Below, one piece after another: positions 1 through 7,668 of a stretch of 18,805 nucleotides of DNA. The DNA comes from HXMU1420-2 sp040830545 (lineage in GTDB: Bacteria; Pseudomonadota; Alphaproteobacteria; Rhodobacterales; Rhodobacteraceae): positions 1 to 18,805 of the forward strand of contig JBFOMB010000029.1 of NCBI GenBank assembly GCA_040830545.1. The letters are read 5' to 3'. The position numbers were made by a program, and so were the translations under genes. The notes under the pieces were generated by a model, which saw only the letters and a program-made list of their open reading frames with translations, did no database searches and was not told the DNA's origin. The number at the start of each line of letters is the position of its first letter. Position 1 is the first letter of the stretch.

Positions 1-945
1 CAGCACGACGTCTTTTCGTTGGGTGAAAACCAGCAGTTTCACGAGCAGCGGAGAGGTGCCAACCAGACCAATCAGGTGGCCGGTTGCAAGGGGAGAGGCC
101 GCAAAGACGGTGACGGGCATGCCGATCTTGTGGTTCGCCAGCGCCGGATGCGCGTGCAGTTTATCCCGGCTTGCAGTGATCCCGGCCGAGCCGTTCACGC
201 AAGAGGTACCGATGGTTTCGAACTGGCGGATCACAGCGGTGCCGTACGGGGTGATTGACGCGCCGATGCGCGGGATCACGGCGTCATAGCGGGGCAAGCG
301 TTTGCCGTCATAATGCACCTCGGGCGCAAGCGCGTTGATCGCGATATAGGCGCGGGTGGTGTCGATGACCTCGACCGTGTGACCGCGTTCTTCGCCTGCG
401 GACACAAGGCGGCGGGTGGAATAGTTGTTTTCGCGGCTCAGCACTGCGATGCGCAGGGCGCGATTGGGGGCAGCGGTGCGCATGCGGGTGGAATGGTAGA
501 CGTCAAAGCTGAGCTCGGGCTGCAATTGCCGTTCGGTCGCAACGATGTTGATGTGATCGGCCAGCGCTTGTCGTCCCAGCAACATGCGGCTGGTCATGGA
601 GCCGCGATTGGTCAGCGTGATTTCAATCGGCCAGGACTGGCCAGCCACCTCCAGCGTGGAGCCGATGACATAGCGCTGTTCGGATTCGCCGTTGGACGAT
701 GTGACCTCGCGCCGGTCGAGGATGGTGGCTGAACAGGGTATTGCCAGATCGTGCCGGTTTGGCACCGGATGCACGTAGAACCGGACCTTGGGGGCAGAGG
801 ACGACCCGAACACCTCGATCTCGGACGCGTGGAGGGCGGAGGTGCGTGCGCCGGTGTCGACCTTGGCCTTGATCGCGGGCAGGCCGAGATCCGGCAAGGC
901 GACCCATTCTTCCCATCCAAACGTCAATGGTTCTGGCTGTGTCAT
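1..945 (-). CDS. RimB-like protease domain fused to RimK-like glutamate ligase (3' end off the window)
   Basis: Only the first 315 codons are in the window; the frame is open to the left edge. Residues about 10-150 match the retropepsin-like 'ATP-dependent zinc protease' family (PF05618, RimB-type), with the aspartyl-protease-like motif DTGARTSALH at residues 30-39. From about residue 164 (LRIAVLSREN) it matches the start of RimK, the ATP-grasp ligase that adds glutamate to ribosomal protein S6, including YDAVIPRIGASITPYGTA and SRDKL. The start at 945 has an AGGGA Shine-Dalgarno at 953-957. It is divergent from tgt, 74 bp away. Oddity: where E. coli RimK reads GGAP...EGTQGIG near the ATP site, this protein reads GTSP...VFTQRKD. 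Domain identity is well supported; the substrate is inference, since RimK paralogues modify various targets. Confidence 0.85.
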   Translation of the reverse strand, partial: MTQPEPLTFGWEEWVALPDLGLPAIKAKVDTGARTSALHASEIEVFGSSSAPKVRFYVHPVPNRHDLAIPCSATILDRREVTSSNGESEQRYVIGSTLEVAGQSWPIEITLTNRGSMTSRMLLGRQALADHINIVATERQLQPELSFDVYHSTRMRTAAPNRALRIAVLSRENNYSTRRLVSAGEERGHTVEVIDTTRAYIAINALAPEVHYDGKRLPRYDAVIPRIGASITPYGTAVIRQFETIGTSCVNGSAGITASRDKLHAHPALANHKIGMPVTVFAASPLATGHLIGLVGTSPLLVKLLVFTQRKDVVL

Positions 946-1019
946 GTTGTGATCCCTGTCCGTGTCTTGGCATTTTGCCTGTTTTGGCGCACAACCCGCC
1001 CGAACCAGGAGGCCCGGAC

Positions 1020-2150
1020 ATGACGCGCGCATTTTCGTTTGATCTGCATAACACGGACGGTGCGGCGCGCACCGGAAAAATTCAGACCACGCGGGGGGCT
1101 ATTGCGACACCGGCGTTCATGCCTGTGGGGACGGCGGCCACGGTAAAGGCGATGATGCCCGAAAGCGTGGCGGCGACCGGGGCGGATATTCTGCTGGGCA
1201 ATACGTACCACCTGATGCTGAGGCCGGGGGCTGAACGGGTGGCGCGGCTGGGTGGGCTGCACAGGTTCATGAATTGGGACAAGCCGATCCTGACGGACAG
1301 CGGCGGGTTTCAGGTCATGTCGCTGGCGGGCCTGCGCAAGCTGACCGAGGAGGGCGTGGCGTTCAAATCCCATATCGACGGGTCCAGACACATGTTGACA
1401 CCGGAACGGTCGATGGAAATTCAGGCGTTGCTGGGATCAGACATCGTGATGTGTTTTGACGAATGCCCGGCCTTGCCAGCCGAGGACTCGCAGGTGGCAG
1501 ACAGCATGCGCCTGTCGATGCGGTGGGCGACGCGGTCCAAACAGGCGTTTGGGGATCGGCCCGGACATGCGCTGTTTGGCATTCAGCAAGGTGGCGTCAC
1601 ACGAGATTTGCGCGCGGAAAGCGCTGAGAAACTTAAGGAAATCGGGTTTGACGGCTACGCGGTTGGCGGGCTGGCCGTAGGTGAAGGACAGGAAGCCATG
1701 TTTGGCGTGCTGGACTATGCGCCGGACATGCTGCCCGAGGATCGCCCGCGTTACCTGATGGGTGTGGGCAAGCCCGACGATATTGTTGGCGCGGTCAAAC
1801 GCGGGATCGACATGATGGACTGCGTGTTGCCTTCGCGGTCTGGCCGGACGGGGCAGGTGTTCACGCGGCGTGGGGTGGTCAACATCAAGAACGCACGCCA
1901 TCAGGATGACCCGCGGCCACTGGACGAAGATTGCACTTGCCCCGCCTGTCGCGGCTATAGCCGGGCTTATCTGCACCACGTGTTCCGCAGTCAGGAGATT
2001 ATCTCGTCCATGCTGCTGACCTGGCACAACCTGCATTATTATCAGGATCTGATGGCGGAGATGCGCGCAGCCATTGCTGAAAACCGCTTTGCCGCATGGG
2101 AGGCCGGGTTTCATGCGGCGCGGGCCGAGGGCGATATCGAGCCGCTGTGA
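1020..2150 (+). CDS. tgt: Queuine tRNA-ribosyltransferase (tRNA-guanine transglycosylase)
   Basis: This 376-residue protein has the usual Tgt length. The enzyme exchanges guanine-34 for the queuosine precursor in tRNAs with GUN anticodons, which would include the tRNA-Asp(GTC) encoded in this window. Catalytic residues are visible: D93 in LTDSGGFQ, D147 in CFDECP, and nucleophile D267 in GIDMMDCVLPSRSGR. The zinc ligands are C305, C307 and C310 in DCTCPAC, plus H336 in LLTWHN. The open frame extends upstream to 927, but ATG 1020 is chosen because a full AGGAGG lies at 1007-1012 with a 7-nt spacer and the protein then begins at the expected family position. It is the first gene to the right of the divergent RimK-like gene. 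Its TGA stop is also the first three bases of a 50-bp repeat. Confidence 0.97.
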   Translation: MTRAFSFDLHNTDGAARTGKIQTTRGAIATPAFMPVGTAATVKAMMPESVAATGADILLGNTYHLMLRPGAERVARLGGLHRFMNWDKPILTDSGGFQVMSLAGLRKLTEEGVAFKSHIDGSRHMLTPERSMEIQALLGSDIVMCFDECPALPAEDSQVADSMRLSMRWATRSKQAFGDRPGHALFGIQQGGVTRDLRAESAEKLKEIGFDGYAVGGLAVGEGQEAMFGVLDYAPDMLPEDRPRYLMGVGKPDDIVGAVKRGIDMMDCVLPSRSGRTGQVFTRRGVVNIKNARHQDDPRPLDEDCTCPACRGYSRAYLHHVFRSQEIISSMLLTWHNLHYYQDLMAEMRAAIAENRFAAWEAGFHAARAEGDIEPL

Positions 2151-2198
2151 CGTCGATGCGATGCTCGTGCTGTGCACGTCGCCCCGCCCGCCGTCCCA
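2148..2198 (+). repeat. Direct repeat copy A (51 bp), at the tgt stop codon
   Basis: This segment begins at the tgt stop and ends at GCCCGCCGTCCCA. It matches 2774-2823 in the same orientation with five mismatches and one gap by hand alignment, about 45 of 51 identical. Inside it CGTGC-TGT-GCACG forms a 5-bp hairpin. The two copies bracket the HTH/2TM gene. I do not know this repeat family. Confidence 0.85.
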
Positions 2199-2207
2199 CG
2201 GGGTCCG

Positions 2208-2675
2208 CTATTGTTTGTTCAGGCGTTTTTCGACCTGTCTGCGTTCCCAGTCTGGGCCGAGGAGATCGAAGACTTCGAACACCATCAGCCCGTGTGCGGT
2301 GATGCCGACGAGCCAACCCGAAGCGGCCCACAGGACCCAGAAATAGCCGGGTGTTACGAATATGTTGATGCCGATGAGGAAGATCATCACGGCGCCGAAA
2401 ATGGCGAGGTGAGAGTAAAATCCTTTGACCTCGCGGACGTATTCGATGGCGTCGCGTTCCGCGTCGCTGATCTGGGTGGATGGGGTCATGTCGGTCTCCT
2501 TCACGATGAGATCGGAAAAATCGACATCCAGCACGGCTGCGAGGCATTTCAGGGATTCCGGGCTGGCGCGGCCGCCGCGTTCGATGCGTTGCAGCGTGCG
2601 TGTGGAAATCCCCGCCATGGAGGCGAGTTGTTCCTGTGACCAGCCGTGGGTTTGCCTGAGTGTTCTGACGTGCAT
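2208..2675 (-). CDS. HTH (XRE-type) regulator with C-terminal 2TM membrane domain
   Basis: 155 residues. Residues 12-55 form an XRE/Cro-type helix-turn-helix (WSQEQLASMAGISTRTLQRI). Residues 78-135 match the '2TM' domain (PF13239 type), with hydrophobic helices at about 88-108 and 112-134. This predicts an inner-membrane protein with a cytoplasmic DNA-binding head. The ATG at 2675 is preferred over the longer frame to 2732 because an AAGGA lies just upstream and the HTH then starts near the N-terminus. The last residues (WERRQVEKRLNKQ) are basic. The gene lies between tgt and lon on the opposite strand and is bracketed by direct repeats. The regulated genes are unknown; self-regulation or control of a neighbour would be inference. 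Confidence 0.85.
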   Translation of the reverse strand: MHVRTLRQTHGWSQEQLASMAGISTRTLQRIERGGRASPESLKCLAAVLDVDFSDLIVKETDMTPSTQISDAERDAIEYVREVKGFYSHLAIFGAVMIFLIGINIFVTPGYFWVLWAASGWLVGITAHGLMVFEVFDLLGPDWERRQVEKRLNKQ

Positions 2676-2773
2676 TGCGTGTCCTTTTTCCTGGCTCCGA
2701 CATAGGAGATCCGCGCGGACAGGCCACGACATTAACCTGACAGGAGGGCGACACTCAATGATTTGAGCGGGTT

Positions 2774-2823
2774 TGACGACGATGCGGCGCTCGTGCGGTG
2801 CACATCGCCCGCCCGCCGTCCCA
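2774..2823 (+). repeat. Direct repeat copy B (50 bp), upstream of lon
   Basis: This is the second copy of the repeat at 2148-2198, in the same orientation. The hairpin core survives as GTGC-GGT-GCAC and the CGCCCGCCGTCCCA end is conserved. It lies in the 342-bp gap between the HTH/2TM gene and lon, about 195 bp before the lon start. No open frame in this gap looks like a gene. A TTGACA occurs at 2833-2838, but I see no convincing -10 partner. Confidence 0.85.
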
Positions 2824-3017
2824 TCAGGAATTTGACAACCTTATGGGCAATCTGACCCTTGCACGTGCCCGGTGCAAACGTCATGCTGCGCGGCAACATC
2901 GAAGCAGTTGGTTGAAACGGGCGGCCAAACGCCCCAATTAACCTTTTCATGACCGGAGACGGCCCCAGGTTGCCTAGACAGGGACCTTTGCCGTCTTGCC
3001 AACGATAAGGACTGAGC

Positions 3018-5429
3018 ATGCAAGAGCCTCTGAATTCCTCCTATCCCGTACTGCCTTTGCGCGACATCGTGGTGTTTCCGCACATGATTGTCCCGCTCTT
3101 CGTGGGTCGGGAAAAATCCGTGCGCGCGCTGGAGGAGGTGATGGCCGACGACAAGCAGATTTTGTTGTCGAGCCAGATCGACCCGAGCGATGACGACCCG
3201 GATACCGATGGCATCTATACCGCTGGCGTGCTGGCTAACGTGCTGCAGCTGCTGAAACTGCCCGATGGCACCGTGAAGGTGCTGGTGGAAGGGCAAAGCC
3301 GCGTGCAGATCACCGAATTCCTGGAGAATGACACATTCTTTGAAGCCCGGGCTGAGTACCTGGACGAATCCGAAGGTGACACCGCGACGATTGAGGCGCT
3401 GGTCGGCACCGTTGCGGATGAGTTCGCGCGTTATGCCAAGGTGCGCAAGAATATCCCCGAAGAGGCGCTGTCGGCGGTGGCTGAAAGCGAGGAACCGGCG
3501 AAGCTGGCCGATCTGGTGGCCGGGCATCTGGGCATCGAAGTGGACCAGAAGCAGGAGCTTCTGGAAACGCTGACCGTGAGCGAGCGGCTGGAAAAGGTTT
3601 ATGGCCTGATGCAGGGCGAACTGAGCGTCTTGCAGGTCGAGAAAAAGATCAAGACGCGGGTCAAATCCCAGATGGAGAAGACCCAGCGTGAATACTACTT
3701 GAACGAACAGATGAAGGCGATCCAGCGCGAGCTGGGGGATGGCGAAGAAGGCGCGGGCGAAGTGGCCGAGCTGGAAGAGAAAATCGCCGAAACCAAGCTG
3801 TCCAAGGAAGCGCGCGAAAAGGCTGACGCAGAGCTGAAAAAGCTGAAGTCGATGAGCCCGATGAGCGCTGAGGCGACCGTTGTGCGCAACTACCTGGACT
3901 GGATCCTGTCACTGCCCTGGGGCACCAAATCCCGCGTGAAAAAGGACCTGGGCCGGGCGCAAAAGATTCTGGATGCGGATCATCACGGGCTGGAGAAGGT
4001 CAAGGAGCGCATTGTCGAATACCTGGCCGTGCAGCAACGCGCGAAGAAGATGAAAGGCCCGATCATGTGCCTGGTCGGCCCTCCGGGTGTCGGTAAGACC
4101 AGCCTGGGCAAATCCGTGGCCAAAGCGACCGGTCGCGAATTTATCCGCATTTCGTTGGGTGGCGTGCGCGACGAAAGCGAGATTCGCGGTCACCGCCGGA
4201 CGTATATCGGCTCCATGCCTGGCAAGATCATTCAGGCATTGAAAAAGGCCAAGACCACCAACCCGCTGATCCTGCTGGATGAGATCGACAAGATGGGGCA
4301 GGATTTCCGGGGCGACCCTGCCTCGGCCATGTTGGAGGTGCTGGACCCGGAGCAGAATTCGACCTTTGTCGATCACTATCTTGAGGTGGAATATGACCTC
4401 TCGAACGTGATGTTCCTGACCACGGCGAATTCCTACAACATGCCTGGGCCGCTTCTGGACCGGATGGAGATCATTCCGCTGGCGGGCTACACCGAAGACG
4501 AGAAGGTGGAGATCGCCAAACAGCACCTGATCCCCAAGCAAGTGAAGAACCACGGCCTGAAGGACAAGGAATTCACGCTGACCGATGGGGCACTGACCAG
4601 CATTGTGCGGACCTATACGCGGGAAGCCGGTGTGCGGAACCTGGAGCGTGAGATCGCCAAGGTGGCGCGGAAATCGCTGACCTCGATTGTGAAGAAAGAG
4701 GCGGAAACGGTTGAAGTCACACCGGAAAACCTGTCGGATTACCTGGGTGTGCCCAAGTTCCGTTATGGTCTGGCCGAGCTGGAAGATCAGGTCGGCGTGG
4801 TGACCGGGCTGGCCTATACCAGCGTGGGTGGTGAGTTGCTGAGCATCGAGGCGTTGCGCCTGCCGGGCAAGGGTCGGATGAAGACCACCGGCAAGCTGGG
4901 TGATGTGATGAAGGAATCCATCGACGCGGCCTCGTCCTATGTTCGGTCGGTCTCACCCAAGCTGGGCGTGAAACCGCCGCAGTTCGAGAAGTGGGACATC
5001 CACGTGCACGTACCCGAAGGTGCAACGCCGAAGGATGGTCCGAGCGCGGGTCTCGCGATGGTCACATCCATCGTGTCGGTTCTGACCGGGATTCCGGTCA
5101 AAAAGGACATCGCGATGACGGGCGAGGTCACGCTGCGCGGCAACGCTCTGGCGATTGGCGGGCTGAAAGAGAAGCTGCTGGCAGCGCTGCGGGGCGGCAT
5201 CAAGACCGTGCTGATCCCGGAAGAGAACGAAAAGGACCTACCGGAGATCCCGGACAACGTCAAAGACGGGCTGGAGATCATTCCGGTCAGCCATGTGACC
5301 GAAGTCCTGAAGCACGCGCTGGTTGAGACACCCGAGCCGATTGACTGGGACGAGGCGGCAGAAGAGGCCGCAGCTGCCGAGGCGGCGCTGGCGAAGCACG
5401 GCGGCGAGGCCGGCGCGACAGCGCACTAA
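3018..5429 (+). CDS. lon: ATP-dependent Lon protease
   Basis: 803 residues, the normal length for bacterial LonA. The order is an N-terminal substrate-binding domain (from PVLPLRDIVVFP), a coiled middle region, an AAA+ module, and a C-terminal serine protease domain. Walker A GPPGVGKT is at residues 354-361 and Walker B is LILLDEID. The catalytic dyad is S676 in PKDGPSAG and K719 in GGLKEK, the same 43-residue spacing as S679/K722 of E. coli. Lon degrades misfolded and specific regulatory proteins in the cytoplasm. ATG 3018 has AAGGA at 3007-3011. The C-terminus carries an Ala/Glu-rich tail (about residues 775-803), a variable feature. A rho-independent terminator follows, so the gene is probably monocistronic. 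I could not identify a heat-shock promoter with confidence. Confidence 0.98.
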   Translation: MQEPLNSSYPVLPLRDIVVFPHMIVPLFVGREKSVRALEEVMADDKQILLSSQIDPSDDDPDTDGIYTAGVLANVLQLLKLPDGTVKVLVEGQSRVQITEFLENDTFFEARAEYLDESEGDTATIEALVGTVADEFARYAKVRKNIPEEALSAVAESEEPAKLADLVAGHLGIEVDQKQELLETLTVSERLEKVYGLMQGELSVLQVEKKIKTRVKSQMEKTQREYYLNEQMKAIQRELGDGEEGAGEVAELEEKIAETKLSKEAREKADAELKKLKSMSPMSAEATVVRNYLDWILSLPWGTKSRVKKDLGRAQKILDADHHGLEKVKERIVEYLAVQQRAKKMKGPIMCLVGPPGVGKTSLGKSVAKATGREFIRISLGGVRDESEIRGHRRTYIGSMPGKIIQALKKAKTTNPLILLDEIDKMGQDFRGDPASAMLEVLDPEQNSTFVDHYLEVEYDLSNVMFLTTANSYNMPGPLLDRMEIIPLAGYTEDEKVEIAKQHLIPKQVKNHGLKDKEFTLTDGALTSIVRTYTREAGVRNLEREIAKVARKSLTSIVKKEAETVEVTPENLSDYLGVPKFRYGLAELEDQVGVVTGLAYTSVGGELLSIEALRLPGKGRMKTTGKLGDVMKESIDAASSYVRSVSPKLGVKPPQFEKWDIHVHVPEGATPKDGPSAGLAMVTSIVSVLTGIPVKKDIAMTGEVTLRGNALAIGGLKEKLLAALRGGIKTVLIPEENEKDLPEIPDNVKDGLEIIPVSHVTEVLKHALVETPEPIDWDEAAEEAAAAEAALAKHGGEAGATAH

Positions 5430-5485
5430 AATCAGGCGCGGTGGCGTCCTACCGCACGCCTCATATGGTGTTTTGGACAAAATAT

Positions 5486-5517
5486 GGGGGCCCGCCTTGG
5501 CGGGCTCCTTTTATTTT
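5486..5517 (+). terminator. Rho-independent terminator of lon
   Basis: The stem GGGCCCGC-CTTG-GCGGGCTC (8 bp, one G-T pair) at about 5488-5507 is followed by CCTTTTATTTT. It lies 57 bp after the lon stop and before the HU-like gene, so it separates the two transcripts. Confidence 0.85.
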
Positions 5518-5572
5518 GTGTCGTGTTGCGTTAACCTTTGGGGAGAGCAGTTATCAGGAAAGGCCCGTTCAC

Positions 5573-6103
5573 ATGGCCACAGGCACCACACGAAAAACCA
5601 GCACGACCCGGAAAACCGGCGCGCGAACTGCCCGTGCGTCCACCGCCACCAAGGCGAAACCGGCCACCGGCACACGCGCTGCCGCAAAGGCGGCAGCGAA
5701 GCCCGCGGCGACCGCCGCTGCGGTGAAGCCGAAGGAGCCCGCCCCCAAGGTCGAGGCGGCATCAAACCCGGACACCGCGCCGATTCCAAAGGTTGTGAAA
5801 GTCACGGAACCGGTGGCAGCACAAGCGGATCTGAAGAAGAAAGAATTGATCGAGGACGTGGTCGCGCGGTCCGGTATCAAGAAGAAAGACGCCAAGCCGG
5901 TCGTCGAAGCGATGCTGGGCATTCTGGGCGAGGCGCTGGCAGACGGAAGGGAACTGAACCTGCAACCTCTGGGCAAGCTGCGGATCAATCGTTCTGAAGA
6001 GCATGCCGGGTACCGCATCGTGGTATGCAAGCTGCGCCAGCAAATGACCCCTCCCGGAAAGACTCCGGATGGTGAAGATCCGCTTGCGGACGCTGCAGAG
6101 TAA
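5573..6103 (+). CDS. HU-family DNA-binding protein with long Lys/Ala/Thr-rich N-terminal tail
   Basis: 176 residues, about twice the length of classic HU (90). Residues 1-85 are low-complexity and basic (TRKTSTTRKTGARTARAST, then Ala-Lys-Pro runs), resembling histone H1 tails. Residues 86-157 match the HU/IHF fold: the helical half LKKKELIEDVVARSGIKKKD, then LNLQPLGKLRINR. The long beta arm of HU with its RNPxTG tip is absent; the strand goes directly from NRSEEHAGYRI to VVCKLRQQ. The tail 158-176 is acidic. ATG 5573 is chosen for the upstream AGGAAAGG (5556-5563); the frame is open from 5441, but that would include the lon terminator. A nucleoid-associated role is likely. With the arm missing, DNA bending may be weak, and binding may rest on the tail (inference). 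Confidence 0.85.
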   Translation: MATGTTRKTSTTRKTGARTARASTATKAKPATGTRAAAKAAAKPAATAAAVKPKEPAPKVEAASNPDTAPIPKVVKVTEPVAAQADLKKKELIEDVVARSGIKKKDAKPVVEAMLGILGEALADGRELNLQPLGKLRINRSEEHAGYRIVVCKLRQQMTPPGKTPDGEDPLADAAE

Positions 6104-6123
6104 CGCTAAGACGTGCGTCGCAT

Positions 6124-6198
6124 GGGTGATTAGCTCAGTGGTAGAGCGCTTCGTTCACATCGAAGATGTCAGGAGTTCAAATCTCTTATCACCCACCA
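6124..6198 (+). tRNA. tRNA-Val (anticodon CAC)
   Basis: A full cloverleaf can be drawn: acceptor GGGTGAT/ATCACCC, D arm GCTC/GAGC, anticodon stem CTTCG/CGAAG with loop TTCACAT (anticodon CAC, reads GUG), T arm AGGAG/CTCTT with loop TTCAAAT, discriminator A and encoded CCA at 6196-6198. The T stem is weak, with A-T and G-T as its outer pairs. It starts 20 bp after the HU-like gene and may be processed from the same transcript. Confidence 0.97.
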
Positions 6199-6534
6199 TC
6201 TTGCTTTCTTGGTCAAGGCAACTCCCAGCCATTTGCGAGATCGAGAGAAGTCCCGTCCATTGACATTGCCACGAAATTGAAAGCGACGTTTTCAGTAATT
6301 TGTGTTTTCGGGTCACACGGAAGGTGCGATCTTTGCGATAGTGACGTCTGAGGTTTACGAGGGCTCGACATAAAGAGTGGCGTCATCCTTTCCCCCGTGG
6401 CGCGCGTGGTCGTAGAATGTTGGCGCCGAACGACCATTCCAGCGATCTACTTGAGGGTTGCAGCGTAAAATTTTGATTTCAGTAAGATATCTGCAAATTT
6501 CGTGAATTGGACTGGTGCGGAAGAAAGACTGGGA
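6199..6534. other. 336-bp gap with no recognisable gene
   Basis: This lies between tRNA-Val(CAC) and the 3' end of the LysR gene. It appears lower in GC than the housekeeping genes around it. A 74-codon open frame on the minus strand (6213-6437) has no recognisable domain and no convincing ribosome site. I see no terminator hairpin, insertion-sequence end or tRNA-end duplication. Confidence 0.6.
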
Positions 6535-7431
6535 TCAGGTATCCGACTGCTGAAAGATATGTTCGCGCCCCTTCATCTTTTCACGCACAAACTCGATGAA
6601 CCGTTCGATCCTTCGAACACCGCGCAGGTCTTTGTGCGTCAGAATCCACAGACCTCTGTTCTGCGTTGCTTGGGATTGTGCGATCACGTGCACGTCCTTC
6701 AGCTCGGGCAACAACAGATGCGGCACGCGTGAGACCCCAGCACCGCGAGAGACCAAAACTGAAACGGCTTCCAGATTGTCGGTGGAAAACACCACGCGGC
6801 CCAGCGGGAACAATTCCTGCACCTCGTCGAGCGAGGACGACGTGATGCCCTGATGCGAGATCAGCGGCAGGTCCTTGACCTGGGTCAGCGGAATGCCCGG
6901 CTGCGAATAGGTTTCGATCAACGATTGGTGTGCGCAATAGGAGTTTCCCAGCAGCGCAATACGGTAACCCCAGAGGCTTGGTTTCGGGTTCTGTTCCGCA
7001 CGAATGACCACGTCGAACTGGCCGGAGGTCATGTCCGTCACAGTGTCGGTGACCGAAAGCTCGAACGAAACGTCCGGGTACAGCGCCTGAAAATCCAGTA
7101 TTTCTTGTGTCAGGCAATAGGGCAGCAGGCTTTGCGGGCAATTGAGCCGAATGGGCCCTGACATTTCGTTGTCTATGGAGCGCACCGAATCCTGCATACG
7201 CTGTAACTGCAAGTCGACCTGCTCAGCTTCGCGGATGACGATCAATCCCGCCTCGGTCGCAACCAATCGGCCTTGTCGGCGGTCGAAAAGCTTGCAGTTG
7301 AGGTCTGCTTCGGCCTTGGCAAGGTGACGGGAAACGGTGGGTTGGCTGATTTTGAGTTCGCGGGATGCTCCACTCAGCCCACCCATCCGGTGGACGGACA
7401 GCACGATCCGCAATGTGTCCCAGTCAATCAT
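6535..7431 (-). CDS. LysR-family transcriptional regulator
   Basis: 298 residues, the standard LysR length. The N-terminal winged HTH is clear: IDWDTLRIVLSVHRMGGLSG, then ASRELKISQPTVSRHLAKAE and LFDRRQGRLVATEAG. The C-terminal part (about residues 90-295) is the effector-binding fold (GPIRLNCPQSL, FDVVIRAEQNPKPSLWGYRI, LVSRGAGVSRVPHLLLPEL). I chose ATG 7431 because LysR proteins normally begin just before the first helix. The frame extends 16 codons to a TTG at 7479, and neither start has a good Shine-Dalgarno. It is divergent from the histidine phosphatase gene with a 237-bp gap containing an inverted repeat. The effector and regulon are unknown; control of its own promoter or the phosphatase gene is inference from layout. 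Confidence 0.92.
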   Translation of the reverse strand: MIDWDTLRIVLSVHRMGGLSGASRELKISQPTVSRHLAKAEADLNCKLFDRRQGRLVATEAGLIVIREAEQVDLQLQRMQDSVRSIDNEMSGPIRLNCPQSLLPYCLTQEILDFQALYPDVSFELSVTDTVTDMTSGQFDVVIRAEQNPKPSLWGYRIALLGNSYCAHQSLIETYSQPGIPLTQVKDLPLISHQGITSSSLDEVQELFPLGRVVFSTDNLEAVSVLVSRGAGVSRVPHLLLPELKDVHVIAQSQATQNRGLWILTHKDLRGVRRIERFIEFVREKMKGREHIFQQSDT

Positions 7432-7510
7432 ACGCGTGGGGCTGCCGTTAACTTTTTTGTTCGCCACCAAATTTATCAAATAGGCCAGATTGCCTGCGAA
7501 TCAAGCAAAC

Positions 7511-7528
7511 TTGTGGAACATGACACAA
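7511..7528. promoter_or_regulatory. Candidate LysR operator: inverted repeat TTGTG-N8-CACAA
   Basis: Five-base arms TTGTG and CACAA are separated by 8 nt in the LysR/phosphatase intergenic region, 80 bp upstream of the LysR start and 140 bp upstream of the phosphatase start. The position suits a LysR-type site, but short inverted repeats occur by chance and no second site was compared. Confidence 0.35.
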
Positions 7529-7668
7529 ATGTCAGCAGCTAGACTGACCTGTGGTGAAGGCTCTGGATAAGGACAGAGGCAGAGGCGAGTTTTCCACTCG
7601 GGCCTTGGGCTGGTCTTGGCTGATCAAATCTGGCAAGGCCGGCTGGTATAGATGCGGAGCTCGAAATC

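Noticed and set aside
1437..2177. A 246-codon minus-strand frame over tgt
   Set aside because: It lies opposite conserved tgt sequence, has no domain and no ribosome site; it is a consequence of high GC.
2833..2838. TTGACA as the -35 box of the lon promoter
   Set aside because: No -10 element is visible at the right spacing, and it is 180 bp from the start codon; a heat-shock type promoter could not be confirmed either.
6213..6437. A 74-codon minus-strand frame between tRNA-Val(CAC) and the LysR gene
   Set aside because: There is no recognisable domain, no good ribosome site, and nothing in the layout supports it.
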